The translations under genes and the position numbers were made by a program. A model generated the notes under the pieces. The model worked only from the letters and a program-made list of their open reading frames with translations. It had not been told where the DNA came from and did not search any database. Below are positions 18,910 through 26,087 of a DNA stretch of 26,087 bases, piece by piece (the stretch's first letter is position 1; every line of letters begins with the position of its first letter). The DNA comes from CADDZP01 sp035948135 (GTDB lineage Bacteria; Actinomycetota; Acidimicrobiia; Acidimicrobiales; AC-14): contig DASZJL010000065.1 of assembly GCA_035948135.1 (NCBI GenBank), positions 1-26,087 on the forward strand, read 5' to 3'.

Positions 18910-18915
18910 AGTGTA
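18910..18915 (-). promoter_or_regulatory. Candidate -10 element for hpf
   Basis: TACACT on the minus strand lies 9 bases before the hpf ATG, in the 19-base gap after the FlgM-like gene. It is the same hexamer found before secA. This would allow hpf and the response regulator to be induced separately from comF. Confidence 0.4.
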
Positions 18916-18919
18916 CGTC

Positions 18920-19090
18920 TCAGCGGGTCGGTGCGCCGAGAACCCATTCGAGAAGCGAACGAGCCACCTCTTCACCGCTCGGCATCGGTGTCGTGCTGAG
19001 ACGCGCCCGGCCGCGGGCCACCGCCTCGGGCCGGACCCACGGGCAGGAGTCCAGGCGCCGGTACACGTCGACGAGAACGGTGTCAGTCAT
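18920..19090 (-). CDS. Small protein, possible FlgM-like anti-sigma remnant
   Basis: This 56-residue ORF starts at ATG 19090, overlapping the end of comF by 8 bases (ATGACTGA), and stops 19 bases before hpf, so it is positioned as a real, translationally coupled gene. The C-terminal half (VRPEAVARGRARL...PSGEEVARSLLEWVL) resembles the C-terminal helices of FlgM-type anti-sigma-28 factors. In Bacillus the order comFC-(yvyF)-flgM-...-hpf is known, which supports the idea. No flagellar gene is in the window, so the protein may be a remnant or have a new partner. The similarity is judged by eye over a short protein; a lineage-specific protein of unknown function is equally possible. Confidence 0.5.
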   Translation of the reverse strand: MTDTVLVDVYRRLDSCPWVRPEAVARGRARLSTTPMPSGEEVARSLLEWVLGAPTR

Positions 19091-19700
19091 CACCCGCGGC
19101 ATCGGACAAAGCGTCGGTCGCCTTGAGGGGTGTCCGCGCCGCGGAAGCCCCTTTGACCACAACCGCGCCGGACGCTTTGAGGGCGTGGGCCGCCGCGAGC
19201 ATCGTTGCCCCCGTGGTGACGACGTCGTCGACCACGAGGACGCGGGGCGGAGGTCGCCGGGTCACGGTGAACCCCGGGCCCACGACGCGCTCCCGCTTGG
19301 GCCTGCCCGTCTGGGGTGGCCCGGGCTGCCTCGCGAGAAGTGACCGGCACGGCCGGTGCAGCCTGCGGGCCACGGCTCGGGCCAACAGCCGGGCCTGGTC
19401 GAACCCTCGCTGCCTGCGTCGAGCGGCGCTCGTCGGTGCCCACGTCACGACGTCGACCGAGCCCGCGTCGACGAGCGAGGCCATGGCGTCGGCCAACGCC
19501 GGCAGCACGGCCCGGGCGTTGCGGTACTTGAGCCGGGCCACCAGCTCCCGGCCGGTGCCGGTGTAGCTAAGGGCGGCGACTAGCTCGTCTAGTCCGTCGG
19601 GGGTGGGCAGGTCGGGCGCCGGCCTGAGTTGGCCCGCGCATTCACCGCACGGCGCCGCGCCGGACGTTCCACAGACCGGACACGTCGTCGCGAACAGCAC
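19083..19700 (-). CDS. comF: ComF family phosphoribosyltransferase-like protein
   Basis: The 205-residue protein has an N-terminal zinc-finger-like cluster (Cys7, Cys10, Cys18, Cys21) and a type I phosphoribosyltransferase domain with the PRPP-binding loop VLVVDDVVTTGATM (154-167). The usual ComF segments LSYTGTGRELVARLKYRNA and WAPTSAARRRQRGFDQARLLA precede it. ComF proteins aid uptake of transforming DNA in competent bacteria and are widely conserved even where competence is unknown. Start is GTG 19700, with TAGCCT 6 bases before it. The downstream small ORF overlaps its end, and hpf and the response regulator follow on the same strand. Confidence 0.92.
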   Translation of the reverse strand: MLFATTCPVCGTSGAAPCGECAGQLRPAPDLPTPDGLDELVAALSYTGTGRELVARLKYRNARAVLPALADAMASLVDAGSVDVVTWAPTSAARRRQRGFDQARLLARAVARRLHRPCRSLLARQPGPPQTGRPKRERVVGPGFTVTRRPPPRVLVVDDVVTTGATMLAAAHALKASGAVVVKGASAARTPLKATDALSDAAGDD

Positions 19701-19706
19701 AGCTGC

Positions 19707-19712
19707 AGGCTA
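19707..19712 (-). promoter_or_regulatory. Candidate -10 element for a leaderless comF transcript
   Basis: TAGCCT on the minus strand ends 6 bases before the comF GTG. It lies between the large palindrome after mtnA and comF, the expected place for a new promoter following a terminator. Confidence 0.4.
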
Positions 19713-19742
19713 CGGAGGGGGTGTGACAGCGAACCCATTCTC

Positions 19743-19793
19743 CGTTCTTTGCGGATTTTCGACGCCTATGCCGTCAGAAATCCGCAAAGAACG
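19743..19793. repeat. Perfect 16-bp inverted repeat directly after mtnA
   Basis: CGTTCTTTGCGGATTT (19743-19758) and its exact reverse complement (19778-19793) flank a 19-base loop that itself holds a 4-bp stem (GACG 19761-19764, CGTC 19772-19775). The repeat abuts the mtnA stop codon. Its A+T-richer composition stands out from the surroundings. Position suggests an mtnA terminator or 3'-end stabiliser, but there is no T-run after the stem on the minus strand, so a dispersed palindromic repeat is an alternative. Confidence 0.75.
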
Positions 19794-20726
19794 TCAGCGG
19801 TCGATGCCTTCTTCGGTGACGTAGGCCGTGACGAGGTCGGTGGGGGTGACGTCGAAGCCTCGGTTGTCGACCTCGGTGCCTTCGGGCGCAATCGGGACGC
19901 CGGCGATGGTCGTGACCTCCTCCGGCGGGCGCTGCTCGATGGGGATCGAGGCGCCGTCGGGCGAGTCGGGGTCGAAGGTCGACGTGGGGGCGGCGACGTA
20001 GAAGGGGACGCCGTGGTGGCGGGCGAGGACGGCGAGGGCGTAGGTGCCGATCTTGTTGACGACGTCGCCGTTGGCGGCGATGCGATCTGCGCCGACGACG
20101 ACACAGTCGACCTCGCCGCCGGCCATGAGCGAGGCGGCCATGACGTCGGCCACAAGCCGGTGGGCAATGCCGAGGCGGTCCAGCTCCCACGCGGTAAGGC
20201 GCGCGCCTTGGAGGACGGGTCGGGTTTCGGGCACCCACACCGAGACCTGGCGACCGGCCTCGTGGGCGGCGCGAATCACTCCAACCGCGGTGCCGTAGCC
20301 GACGCACGCCAGCGAGCCGGCGTTGCAGTGGGTCATCACCCTGGCACCCTCGTCGATCAGCGCCGCCCCATGCATGCCGATGGCCCGGTTGCGTTTGACG
20401 TCCTCATCGGCGATGCGCACGGCTTCGGCGACAGGATCGGCGGCCTCCGCGGCCCGCGACACGCCCCACGCCAGGTTCACCGCCGTGGGCCGGGTGGCGA
20501 CCAGCCGGCGGGCGGCGTCGTCGAGATCGTCGCCCCGAAGCGACGCCAGAGCGACGCCCATGGCGCCGGCCGCGCCGATCGCCGGGGCGCCGCGGATGGC
20601 CAGGGTGCGGATGGCCTCACAGACCTCGTCGACCGTGAAGCAGTCGACGAACTCGAGCGCGCCGGGGAGGCGCCGCTGGTCGATCAGGCGGACGTGGTCG
20701 TCACGCCACTCGACGGTCGGCGGGAT
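19794..20726 (-). CDS. mtnA: S-methyl-5-thioribose-1-phosphate isomerase
   Basis: MtnA isomerises methylthioribose-1-phosphate to methylthioribulose-1-phosphate in the methionine salvage pathway. Family features are clear: TVEWRDDHVRLIDQ near the N-terminus, IRGAPAIGAAG, NLAWGV, catalytic Cys in MTHCNAG, catalytic Asp in VVVGADRIAANGDVVNKIGTY (80 residues apart, as in the Bacillus enzyme), and an ending FDVTPTDLVTAYVTEEG. The conserved N-terminal part lies upstream of the first ATG in frame (20561), and no ATG, GTG or TTG occurs between that point and the in-frame stop at 20805-20807. The start is therefore placed provisionally at an ATC (20726), 8 bases after the ahcY stop; this gives 310 residues, slightly short. 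A base error in the assembly or frameshifting from ahcY are alternatives. Confidence 0.85.
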   Translation of the reverse strand: MPPTVEWRDDHVRLIDQRRLPGALEFVDCFTVDEVCEAIRTLAIRGAPAIGAAGAMGVALASLRGDDLDDAARRLVATRPTAVNLAWGVSRAAEAADPVAEAVRIADEDVKRNRAIGMHGAALIDEGARVMTHCNAGSLACVGYGTAVGVIRAAHEAGRQVSVWVPETRPVLQGARLTAWELDRLGIAHRLVADVMAASLMAGGEVDCVVVGADRIAANGDVVNKIGTYALAVLARHHGVPFYVAAPTSTFDPDSPDGASIPIEQRPPEEVTTIAGVPIAPEGTEVDNRGFDVTPTDLVTAYVTEEGIDR

Positions 20727-20733
20727 CCCAGGC

Positions 20734-22152
<1,419 letters not shown>

Positions 22153-22159
22153 GGTTGGT

Positions 22160-23206
22160 TCAGCCTTCCTTGAGTGCGATCTTGATCTCGTCGAGAGCGG
22201 GCGCGGGACCCGGGTCGATGCCCTCGTTCATCGCCAGGTGGAGCGACGTGAGGTCGCCCACCAGGATGAGGTCGAGCAGCTGGGCCAGTTGGCCGTCGCC
22301 CCGGGCCTCGATCTGGGCGATGTTGGCGACGACCTCGTCGACCATGCGGAACACCAGCTCGAAGCGGCGCATGACCTGGGGATGTTCGAAGTCGTGGCGC
22401 AGGGCGATCAGCGTGATCGCCTGGCGGGTGAGGTCGCCGTGCTGGCCCCAACCCGCGATCTCGTTGTGACAGAGCTCGGGCTGGGTGTTCCAGAACGCGG
22501 GGACCTTCGCGTTCTCGTTCATCTGCGTCTTCCACCGCTGGGCGGCCACCGCTCCCACGGCACCGCCGCCGTAGATGAGCGGGATCGTGCGCCCGATGCT
22601 CCGGGCCAGGTCGGTGACTACGGTGTCGTCGCCGCGGAGCTCGTCGCGGCGGGCGACCAGTCCGCGCACGGCCTCGTCGACCCACCGGCGGGCGCCGGGG
22701 AAGAGGCCGACCTGCTCGAGCACGATCAGCGGCGGGATGGCGAGGGCGCCCACCGCGGCCCGGGGTTGGGGGATGTCGTCTGGAACGGAGACCATCGGCG
22801 CGCCCCACGCCTCACCCAGCCGGGTGAGCTCCCCACCCCTGCTGACGACGACCACTTTGGCCCCCTGCACTGCGGCCTCGCTCGTGGCCTCGACGGTCTC
22901 CTCGGTGTCACCCGAGAACGAGACCGCGAACACCAACGTGCCGTCGCCGACGAAGGCGGGCAGCTCGTAGGACTTGGCCACCACGACGGGGACGGGCATG
23001 AAGGGTCCTGCGACCGCGGCCACGATGTCACCGGCGATGCCGCTGCCTCCCATACCGAGCACGACCACTGAGGTGACGTCGTCGATCAGCGGCAGCCGCG
23101 AAAGATTCTTGGCCCGGTCGGCGGCGGACGCGACCTGCTCGGGCAGCCCCAGCGTGGCGGCCAGCATGCCTTGGGAGTCGGTGGCCTGCGCCCCCCCGAC
23201 GGTCAC
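22160..23206 (-). CDS. Bifunctional phosphoglucose/phosphomannose isomerase (SIS domain)
   Basis: This 348-residue protein has two sugar-isomerase (SIS) folds. The first has VVVLGMGGSGIAGD near 46-59 and the phosphate-binding SFSGDTEETVEA near 97-108. The second part holds IPLIYGGGAVGAVAAQRWKTQMNENAK and HNEIAGWG with the catalytic-type Glu and His. Members interconvert glucose-6-phosphate, fructose-6-phosphate and mannose-6-phosphate, or are regulatory relatives in actinobacteria. The GTG start overlaps the TGA of the Trm112-like gene by 4 bases (GTGA), and manB is two genes upstream, which supports a role in supplying mannose-1-phosphate for cell-envelope glycans. Confidence 0.88.
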   Translation of the reverse strand: MTVGGAQATDSQGMLAATLGLPEQVASAADRAKNLSRLPLIDDVTSVVVLGMGGSGIAGDIVAAVAGPFMPVPVVVAKSYELPAFVGDGTLVFAVSFSGDTEETVEATSEAAVQGAKVVVVSRGGELTRLGEAWGAPMVSVPDDIPQPRAAVGALAIPPLIVLEQVGLFPGARRWVDEAVRGLVARRDELRGDDTVVTDLARSIGRTIPLIYGGGAVGAVAAQRWKTQMNENAKVPAFWNTQPELCHNEIAGWGQHGDLTRQAITLIALRHDFEHPQVMRRFELVFRMVDEVVANIAQIEARGDGQLAQLLDLILVGDLTSLHLAMNEGIDPGPAPALDEIKIALKEG

Positions 23207-23454
23207 GACCCGGACGCGTCCTCGTCGAAGGTCGGCTTGATGCCCTCGGCCTCGGCCTTGGCCACGAGGCGCTGGTGCTCGTCGTCGGAGACCGTCTCGG
23301 CCTCGTCGATGAGCATGATCGGGATGTCGTCGCGGATGGCATAGCGACGCTTGAGCCGAGGGTTGTACAGCGAGTCCTCGTCCCGGAAGTAGAGCAGCGG
23401 CCCCTTGTCCTCCGGGCAGGCCAGAATGTCGAGCAACTGTTGGTCCAGCGCCAT
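23203..23454 (-). CDS. Trm112-like small protein (YcaR family) lacking the second zinc pair
   Basis: The 83-residue protein has the Trm112/YcaR pattern LLDILACPEDKGPLLYF then RRYAIRDDIPIMLIDEA. Only one Cys is present (Cys13); the CxxC pairs that bind zinc in many members are missing, as they are in some bacterial relatives. In eukaryotes Trm112 activates methyltransferases; bacterial roles are not settled. The ATG is 2 bases after the manB stop, and its own stop overlaps the isomerase start, so it is locked into the mannose-metabolism operon. Confidence 0.85.
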   Translation of the reverse strand: MALDQQLLDILACPEDKGPLLYFRDEDSLYNPRLKRRYAIRDDIPIMLIDEAETVSDDEHQRLVAKAEAEGIKPTFDEDASGS

Positions 23455-23456
23455 CT

Positions 23457-24812
23457 CTACGTCTCCCCCTTCATCACGGCGACAACGTCAGCGACACGCT
23501 TGTCCACCTCCGCGGGTGTCGGTGCCAGCAGGTTCAGGCGCAGCAGCGGCTCGGTGTTCGACGGCCGCACGTTGAACCACCAGCCGCCGGACTCCAGGCC
23601 CAGGTCGACGGTCAAGCCGTCGAGCCGGTCCTGCTCGCCGTCGGAGAAGGCGGCCGCGACCCGTTCGATCACCGCTTGCTGGTCGTCGACGGTGGTGTTG
23701 ATCTCGCCCGATGCCGCGTAGCGCTCGAACTCGCCGCGGAGTTGCGACAGCGGTTTGTTCGCCTTGGACACGATCTCGAGCACGAGCACGGCGGCGATCA
23801 ATCCGGAGTCGGCCCGGTAGTTGTCGCGGAAGTAGTAGTGCGCCGAATGCTCGCCACCGAAGATGGCGTCGTACTTCGCCATCTCCGCCTTGATGAAGGA
23901 ATGGCCGACGCGCGAACGGATGGCGGTGCCGCCGTGCTCGGCGATGATCTGGCGCACAGCCGGGTAGGCGATGACGTTGGCGATGATGTTCCCCGCGCCG
24001 GTCTTGTCGAGGATCGACGCCGCCAGCATCGCGGTCGTGGTGGAGCCCGACAACGGCTCGGCCGTCTCGTCCATGAGCACCACGCGGTCGGCGTCGCCGT
24101 CGAAGGCCAGACCCACATCCGCGGCGGTCTCGAGGACCTGGCCCTGCAGGTCCTTGAGGTTCTCGGGCCGCATCGGGTCAGCCGGGTGGTTGGGGAAGGT
24201 GCCGTCGAGCTCTGGGTACAGCTCCTCGAGCTCGAACGGCAACCCGTCGAACACCCGGGGCACGACCAGCCCGCCCATGCCGTTGCCGGTGTCGGCCACG
24301 ACCTTGAGCGGCCGGAGGGAGTTGACGTCGACGAACGAGCGCACGTGGTCGGCGTAGTCGTCGAGGAGGTCGCGCTCGGTCGCGGTGCCAGGGTGGGCGG
24401 CCGGCACCATGCCTCCCTCGGCGACCATCCGCTTGATCTCCTGCAGCCCGGTGTCCTGGCCCACGGGCCGGGCGCCGGCCAGGCACAGCTTGATGCCGCC
24501 GTACTGGGCCGGATTGTGCGAAGCCGTGAACATGGCGCCCGGCGCATCCAGGCGGCCGGCCGCGAAATAGATGAGGTCGGTGGAGGTGAGGCCCAGCGCC
24601 ACGACGTCGGTGCCCTGTTCGCGAACGCCGGCGATGAAGGCGGCTGACAGGTCCTCGCTCGAGCGGCGCATGTCCCATGCCACGAGCACCCGGTCGGCGC
24701 CGGTGAAGATCGCGAACGCGCGCCCGATTTGTCGGGCCGTCGTGGCGTCGAGTTCGTCCGGAACGACGCCGCGGATGTCGTAAGCCTTGAAGATCGTGTC
24801 CAACGACGCCAT
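23457..24812 (-). CDS. manB: Phosphomannomutase/phosphoglucomutase
   Basis: This 451-residue alpha-D-phosphohexomutase interconverts hexose-6-phosphate and hexose-1-phosphate, giving mannose-1-phosphate for GDP-mannose or glucose-1-phosphate. Catalytic features: phosphoserine loop TASHNP (Ser98), metal-binding DGDADR (Asp238, Asp240, Asp242), sugar-binding GEHSAH (320-325) and the phosphate-binding RPSNTEPLLRL near the end. ATG 24812 gives MASLDTIFKAYDIRG, the family start; the frame stays open far upstream but that region is antisense to the glycosyltransferase gene. It heads the five-gene operon to mtnA. A TACGCT hexamer (24824-24829) lies 11 bases before the ATG. Confidence 0.95.
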   Translation of the reverse strand: MASLDTIFKAYDIRGVVPDELDATTARQIGRAFAIFTGADRVLVAWDMRRSSEDLSAAFIAGVREQGTDVVALGLTSTDLIYFAAGRLDAPGAMFTASHNPAQYGGIKLCLAGARPVGQDTGLQEIKRMVAEGGMVPAAHPGTATERDLLDDYADHVRSFVDVNSLRPLKVVADTGNGMGGLVVPRVFDGLPFELEELYPELDGTFPNHPADPMRPENLKDLQGQVLETAADVGLAFDGDADRVVLMDETAEPLSGSTTTAMLAASILDKTGAGNIIANVIAYPAVRQIIAEHGGTAIRSRVGHSFIKAEMAKYDAIFGGEHSAHYYFRDNYRADSGLIAAVLVLEIVSKANKPLSQLRGEFERYAASGEINTTVDDQQAVIERVAAAFSDGEQDRLDGLTVDLGLESGGWWFNVRPSNTEPLLRLNLLAPTPAEVDKRVADVVAVMKGET

Positions 24813-24857
24813 GAGCGGGGGCCAGCGTAGTGGCCGCCTCTCGGCGGACCCGCTCAG

Positions 24858-24863
24858 TACGGT
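24858..24863 (+). promoter_or_regulatory. Candidate -10 element for a leaderless glycosyltransferase transcript
   Basis: TACGGT ends 6 bases before the ATG at 24870, in the 57-base gap between this gene and the divergent manB. No Shine-Dalgarno is visible. Confidence 0.4.
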
Positions 24864-24869
24864 TGCCCG

Positions 24870-25571
24870 ATGATCTCGGTCGTTCTGGCCGCGCACAACG
24901 AGGAAGCGTTCCTCGGCGCCACCCTGGACCACCTCCTCGAGGGGTTGCGGGACCGCCCGACCGAGTTCGAGATCGTGGTGGCCGAGAACGGCTCGACCGA
25001 CGGCACGCGCGAGGAGCTGGCGAGGGTCGCGGCCCGCGCGCCCGAGGTCCGACCCCTGTCGCTTCCGGACCCCGACTACGGCGCCGCCCTCCGCGCCGGA
25101 CTGCTGGCGGCGCGCGGTGAGATCGTCGTGAACTTCGACGTCGACTACTACGACCTCGCCTTTCTCGACCGCGCCGTCGCCCGCCTGCAAGAGCCCGACC
25201 ATCCGGCGGTCGTCGTCGGGAGCAAGCGCCAGGAGGGGTCGGTCGACAATCGCGCGTGGCCGCGCAAGCTGGTCACGCTCGGGTTCACGACGATCCTGCA
25301 CGTCGGCTTCGGGCTGTCGGTGTCGGACACCCACGGCATGAAGGCGATGCGGAGGGAAGCCGTGCAACGCATCGCCGAAGACTGCCGATTTCGTACCGAC
25401 CTGTTCGACACCGAGCTCGTCATCCGGGCCGAACGCCAAGGGCTCGGCGTCGTCGACCTTCCCGTCGAGGTCACCGAGACGCGGCCGTCGCGCACGCCGA
25501 TCCTCAAGCGCGCCGCCCGCAGCCTCGTGGGTCTAGCCCGGATGCGCTGGGTGCTCTGGAGGGAGCGCTGA
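24870..25571 (+). CDS. Family 2 glycosyltransferase (dolichyl-phosphate mannose synthase-like)
   Basis: The 233-residue soluble glycosyltransferase has a GT-A fold: N-terminal ISVVLAAHNEEAFLGATLDHL, nucleotide-binding FEIVVAENGSTDGT (33-46), GAALRAGLLAARGEIVVNFDVD with the DxD metal motif Asp90/Asp92, and VVVGSKRQEGS. There are no obvious membrane helices apart from a weakly hydrophobic stretch near 137-152. Members move mannose, glucose or related sugars from a nucleotide donor to polyprenyl phosphate. Divergent placement next to manB, which makes the precursor of GDP-mannose, suggests mannosyl transfer, but specificity is inference. Confidence 0.87.
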   Translation: MISVVLAAHNEEAFLGATLDHLLEGLRDRPTEFEIVVAENGSTDGTREELARVAARAPEVRPLSLPDPDYGAALRAGLLAARGEIVVNFDVDYYDLAFLDRAVARLQEPDHPAVVVGSKRQEGSVDNRAWPRKLVTLGFTTILHVGFGLSVSDTHGMKAMRREAVQRIAEDCRFRTDLFDTELVIRAERQGLGVVDLPVEVTETRPSRTPILKRAARSLVGLARMRWVLWRER

Positions 25572-25584
25572 GCTGCTTTGCGGA

Positions 25585-26087
25585 CTAGCTGGGCCAGGCT
25601 TGGGGCATCAGGGACTCCCCGTTGCCGCCGGTGTCACCGTCGCCCCAGAAGTCGAGCTCCTGGTCGAACAGGGTGAGTTGCTCGCCCTCGTCGGTGGGCG
25701 GGGGCATACGCATGGCGCCCAATCGGACCAGAGCGACGACCGCGACGATGCCGAGCAGCGTGAACGCGTACCCGAGACGGTCAGCGGGCGTGTAGCCGTA
25801 GTGGAGAGAGACGTGGCGCGACGTGGGCACGACCACCATCTGGTTCGGTGCGACGCGGTAGGGCCCGTTGGCGCCCGACGCCTGCCAATTGGGGAAGTAC
25901 GACGCCTTGACGAGCACGGGCGACCCCGGCTTGTCGACATCGAAGGAGATGCGGTCGTCGGACATCTTGATGTGGCTGACCTGGGTCTCACGCACCGGGA
26001 TCGGCAGCGGCTGCTGGATGTCGATACCGGTCCCGACGACCTTCGCCGTTCCCTGCTTCTGCAGGGTGGCCGGGTCCTGGTTCACCG
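25585..26087 (-). CDS. C-terminal part of a large membrane protein (YfhO-like)
   Basis: About 167 C-terminal residues are visible and the frame stays open to the window edge, so the N-terminus is outside. The visible part has a beta-rich segment (VSHIKMSDDRISFDV, VLVKASYFPNWQASG, YRVAPNQMVVVPTSRHVSLHYGY), one membrane helix (ADRLGYAFTLLGIVAVVALVRLG) and an acidic tail. The pattern of a soluble domain with a SYFPNW-like motif followed by a last helix is typical of the C-terminus of YfhO-like and related polytopic GT-C-type proteins involved in lipid-linked sugar transfer. It converges on the glycosyltransferase gene with a 13-base gap. The family call is tentative. Confidence 0.65.
   Translation of the reverse strand, partial: VNQDPATLQKQGTAKVVGTGIDIQQPLPIPVRETQVSHIKMSDDRISFDVDKPGSPVLVKASYFPNWQASGANGPYRVAPNQMVVVPTSRHVSLHYGYTPADRLGYAFTLLGIVAVVALVRLGAMRMPPPTDEGEQLTLFDQELDFWGDGDTGGNGESLMPQAWPS

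Noticed and set aside
22153..22200. Possible S-adenosylhomocysteine riboswitch before ahcY
   Set aside because: ahcY starts 7 bases after the upstream gene, leaving no room for a leader aptamer, and no aptamer-like structure was recognised.
24813..25439. N-terminal extension of manB
   Set aside because: The extra frame is antisense to the GT2 gene and precedes the family-typical start MASLDTIFKAYDIRG.

Overview
The window comes from a high-GC actinobacterium. The long G+C-rich frames, frequent GTG/TTG starts, apparent leaderless promoters and actinobacterial gene order suggest an Acidimicrobiia-like lineage, but that rank is an inference without any search. Coding density is very high and no gap exceeds about 150 bases. 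I see no tRNA, rRNA, CRISPR array, transposase or phage gene.

Layout. (1) 1-2624 (minus): a fatty acyl-CoA reductase fused to a HAD-IB phosphatase, translationally coupled to a zinc alcohol dehydrogenase cut by the window edge. (2) 2645-5460 (minus): a signalling block with a receiver-GAF-histidine kinase, a small soluble histidine kinase and a single-domain response regulator. (3) 5498-8358 (minus): ftsE, ftsX and an EnvC-like M23 peptidoglycan hydrolase, the septal cell-wall splitting module. (4) 8471-9265 (plus): a membrane-tethered CAP-domain protein divergent from ftsE. (5) 9408-13402 (minus): secA then prfB. (6) 13446-17630: a zinc-ribbon methyltransferase (minus) divergent from two tandem DUF2079 membrane proteins (plus). 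(7) 17645-19700 (minus): comF, a 56-residue FlgM-like ORF, long-form hpf and a NarL-type response regulator. (8) 19794-24812 (minus): a metabolic operon manB - Trm112-like - phosphoglucose/phosphomannose isomerase - ahcY - mtnA, covering sugar-nucleotide precursor supply and recycling of S-adenosylmethionine by-products. (9) 24870-26087: a GT2 glycosyltransferase (plus) and the C-terminal end of a large membrane protein (minus).

The backbone comF-(flgM)-hpf-RR-secA-prfB-ftsE-ftsX is an ancient gene order shared with other Gram-positive bacteria. The metabolic operon next to it matches the order remembered from mycobacteria and Streptomyces, except that the mtrA-mtrB-lpqB genes usually found between ahcY and comF are absent. 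Accessory genes (DUF2079 pair with methyltransferase, CAP protein, kinase block) interrupt the backbone.

Most notable: mtnA is intact in sequence but has no ATG, GTG or TTG from which its conserved N-terminus could be read; a perfect 16-bp palindrome follows mtnA and another long hairpin ends the reductase-phosphatase gene; five transcription-unit heads carry a TAnnnT hexamer 6-9 bases before the start codon, the geometry of leaderless transcripts. No clearly new defence or mobile system was found.
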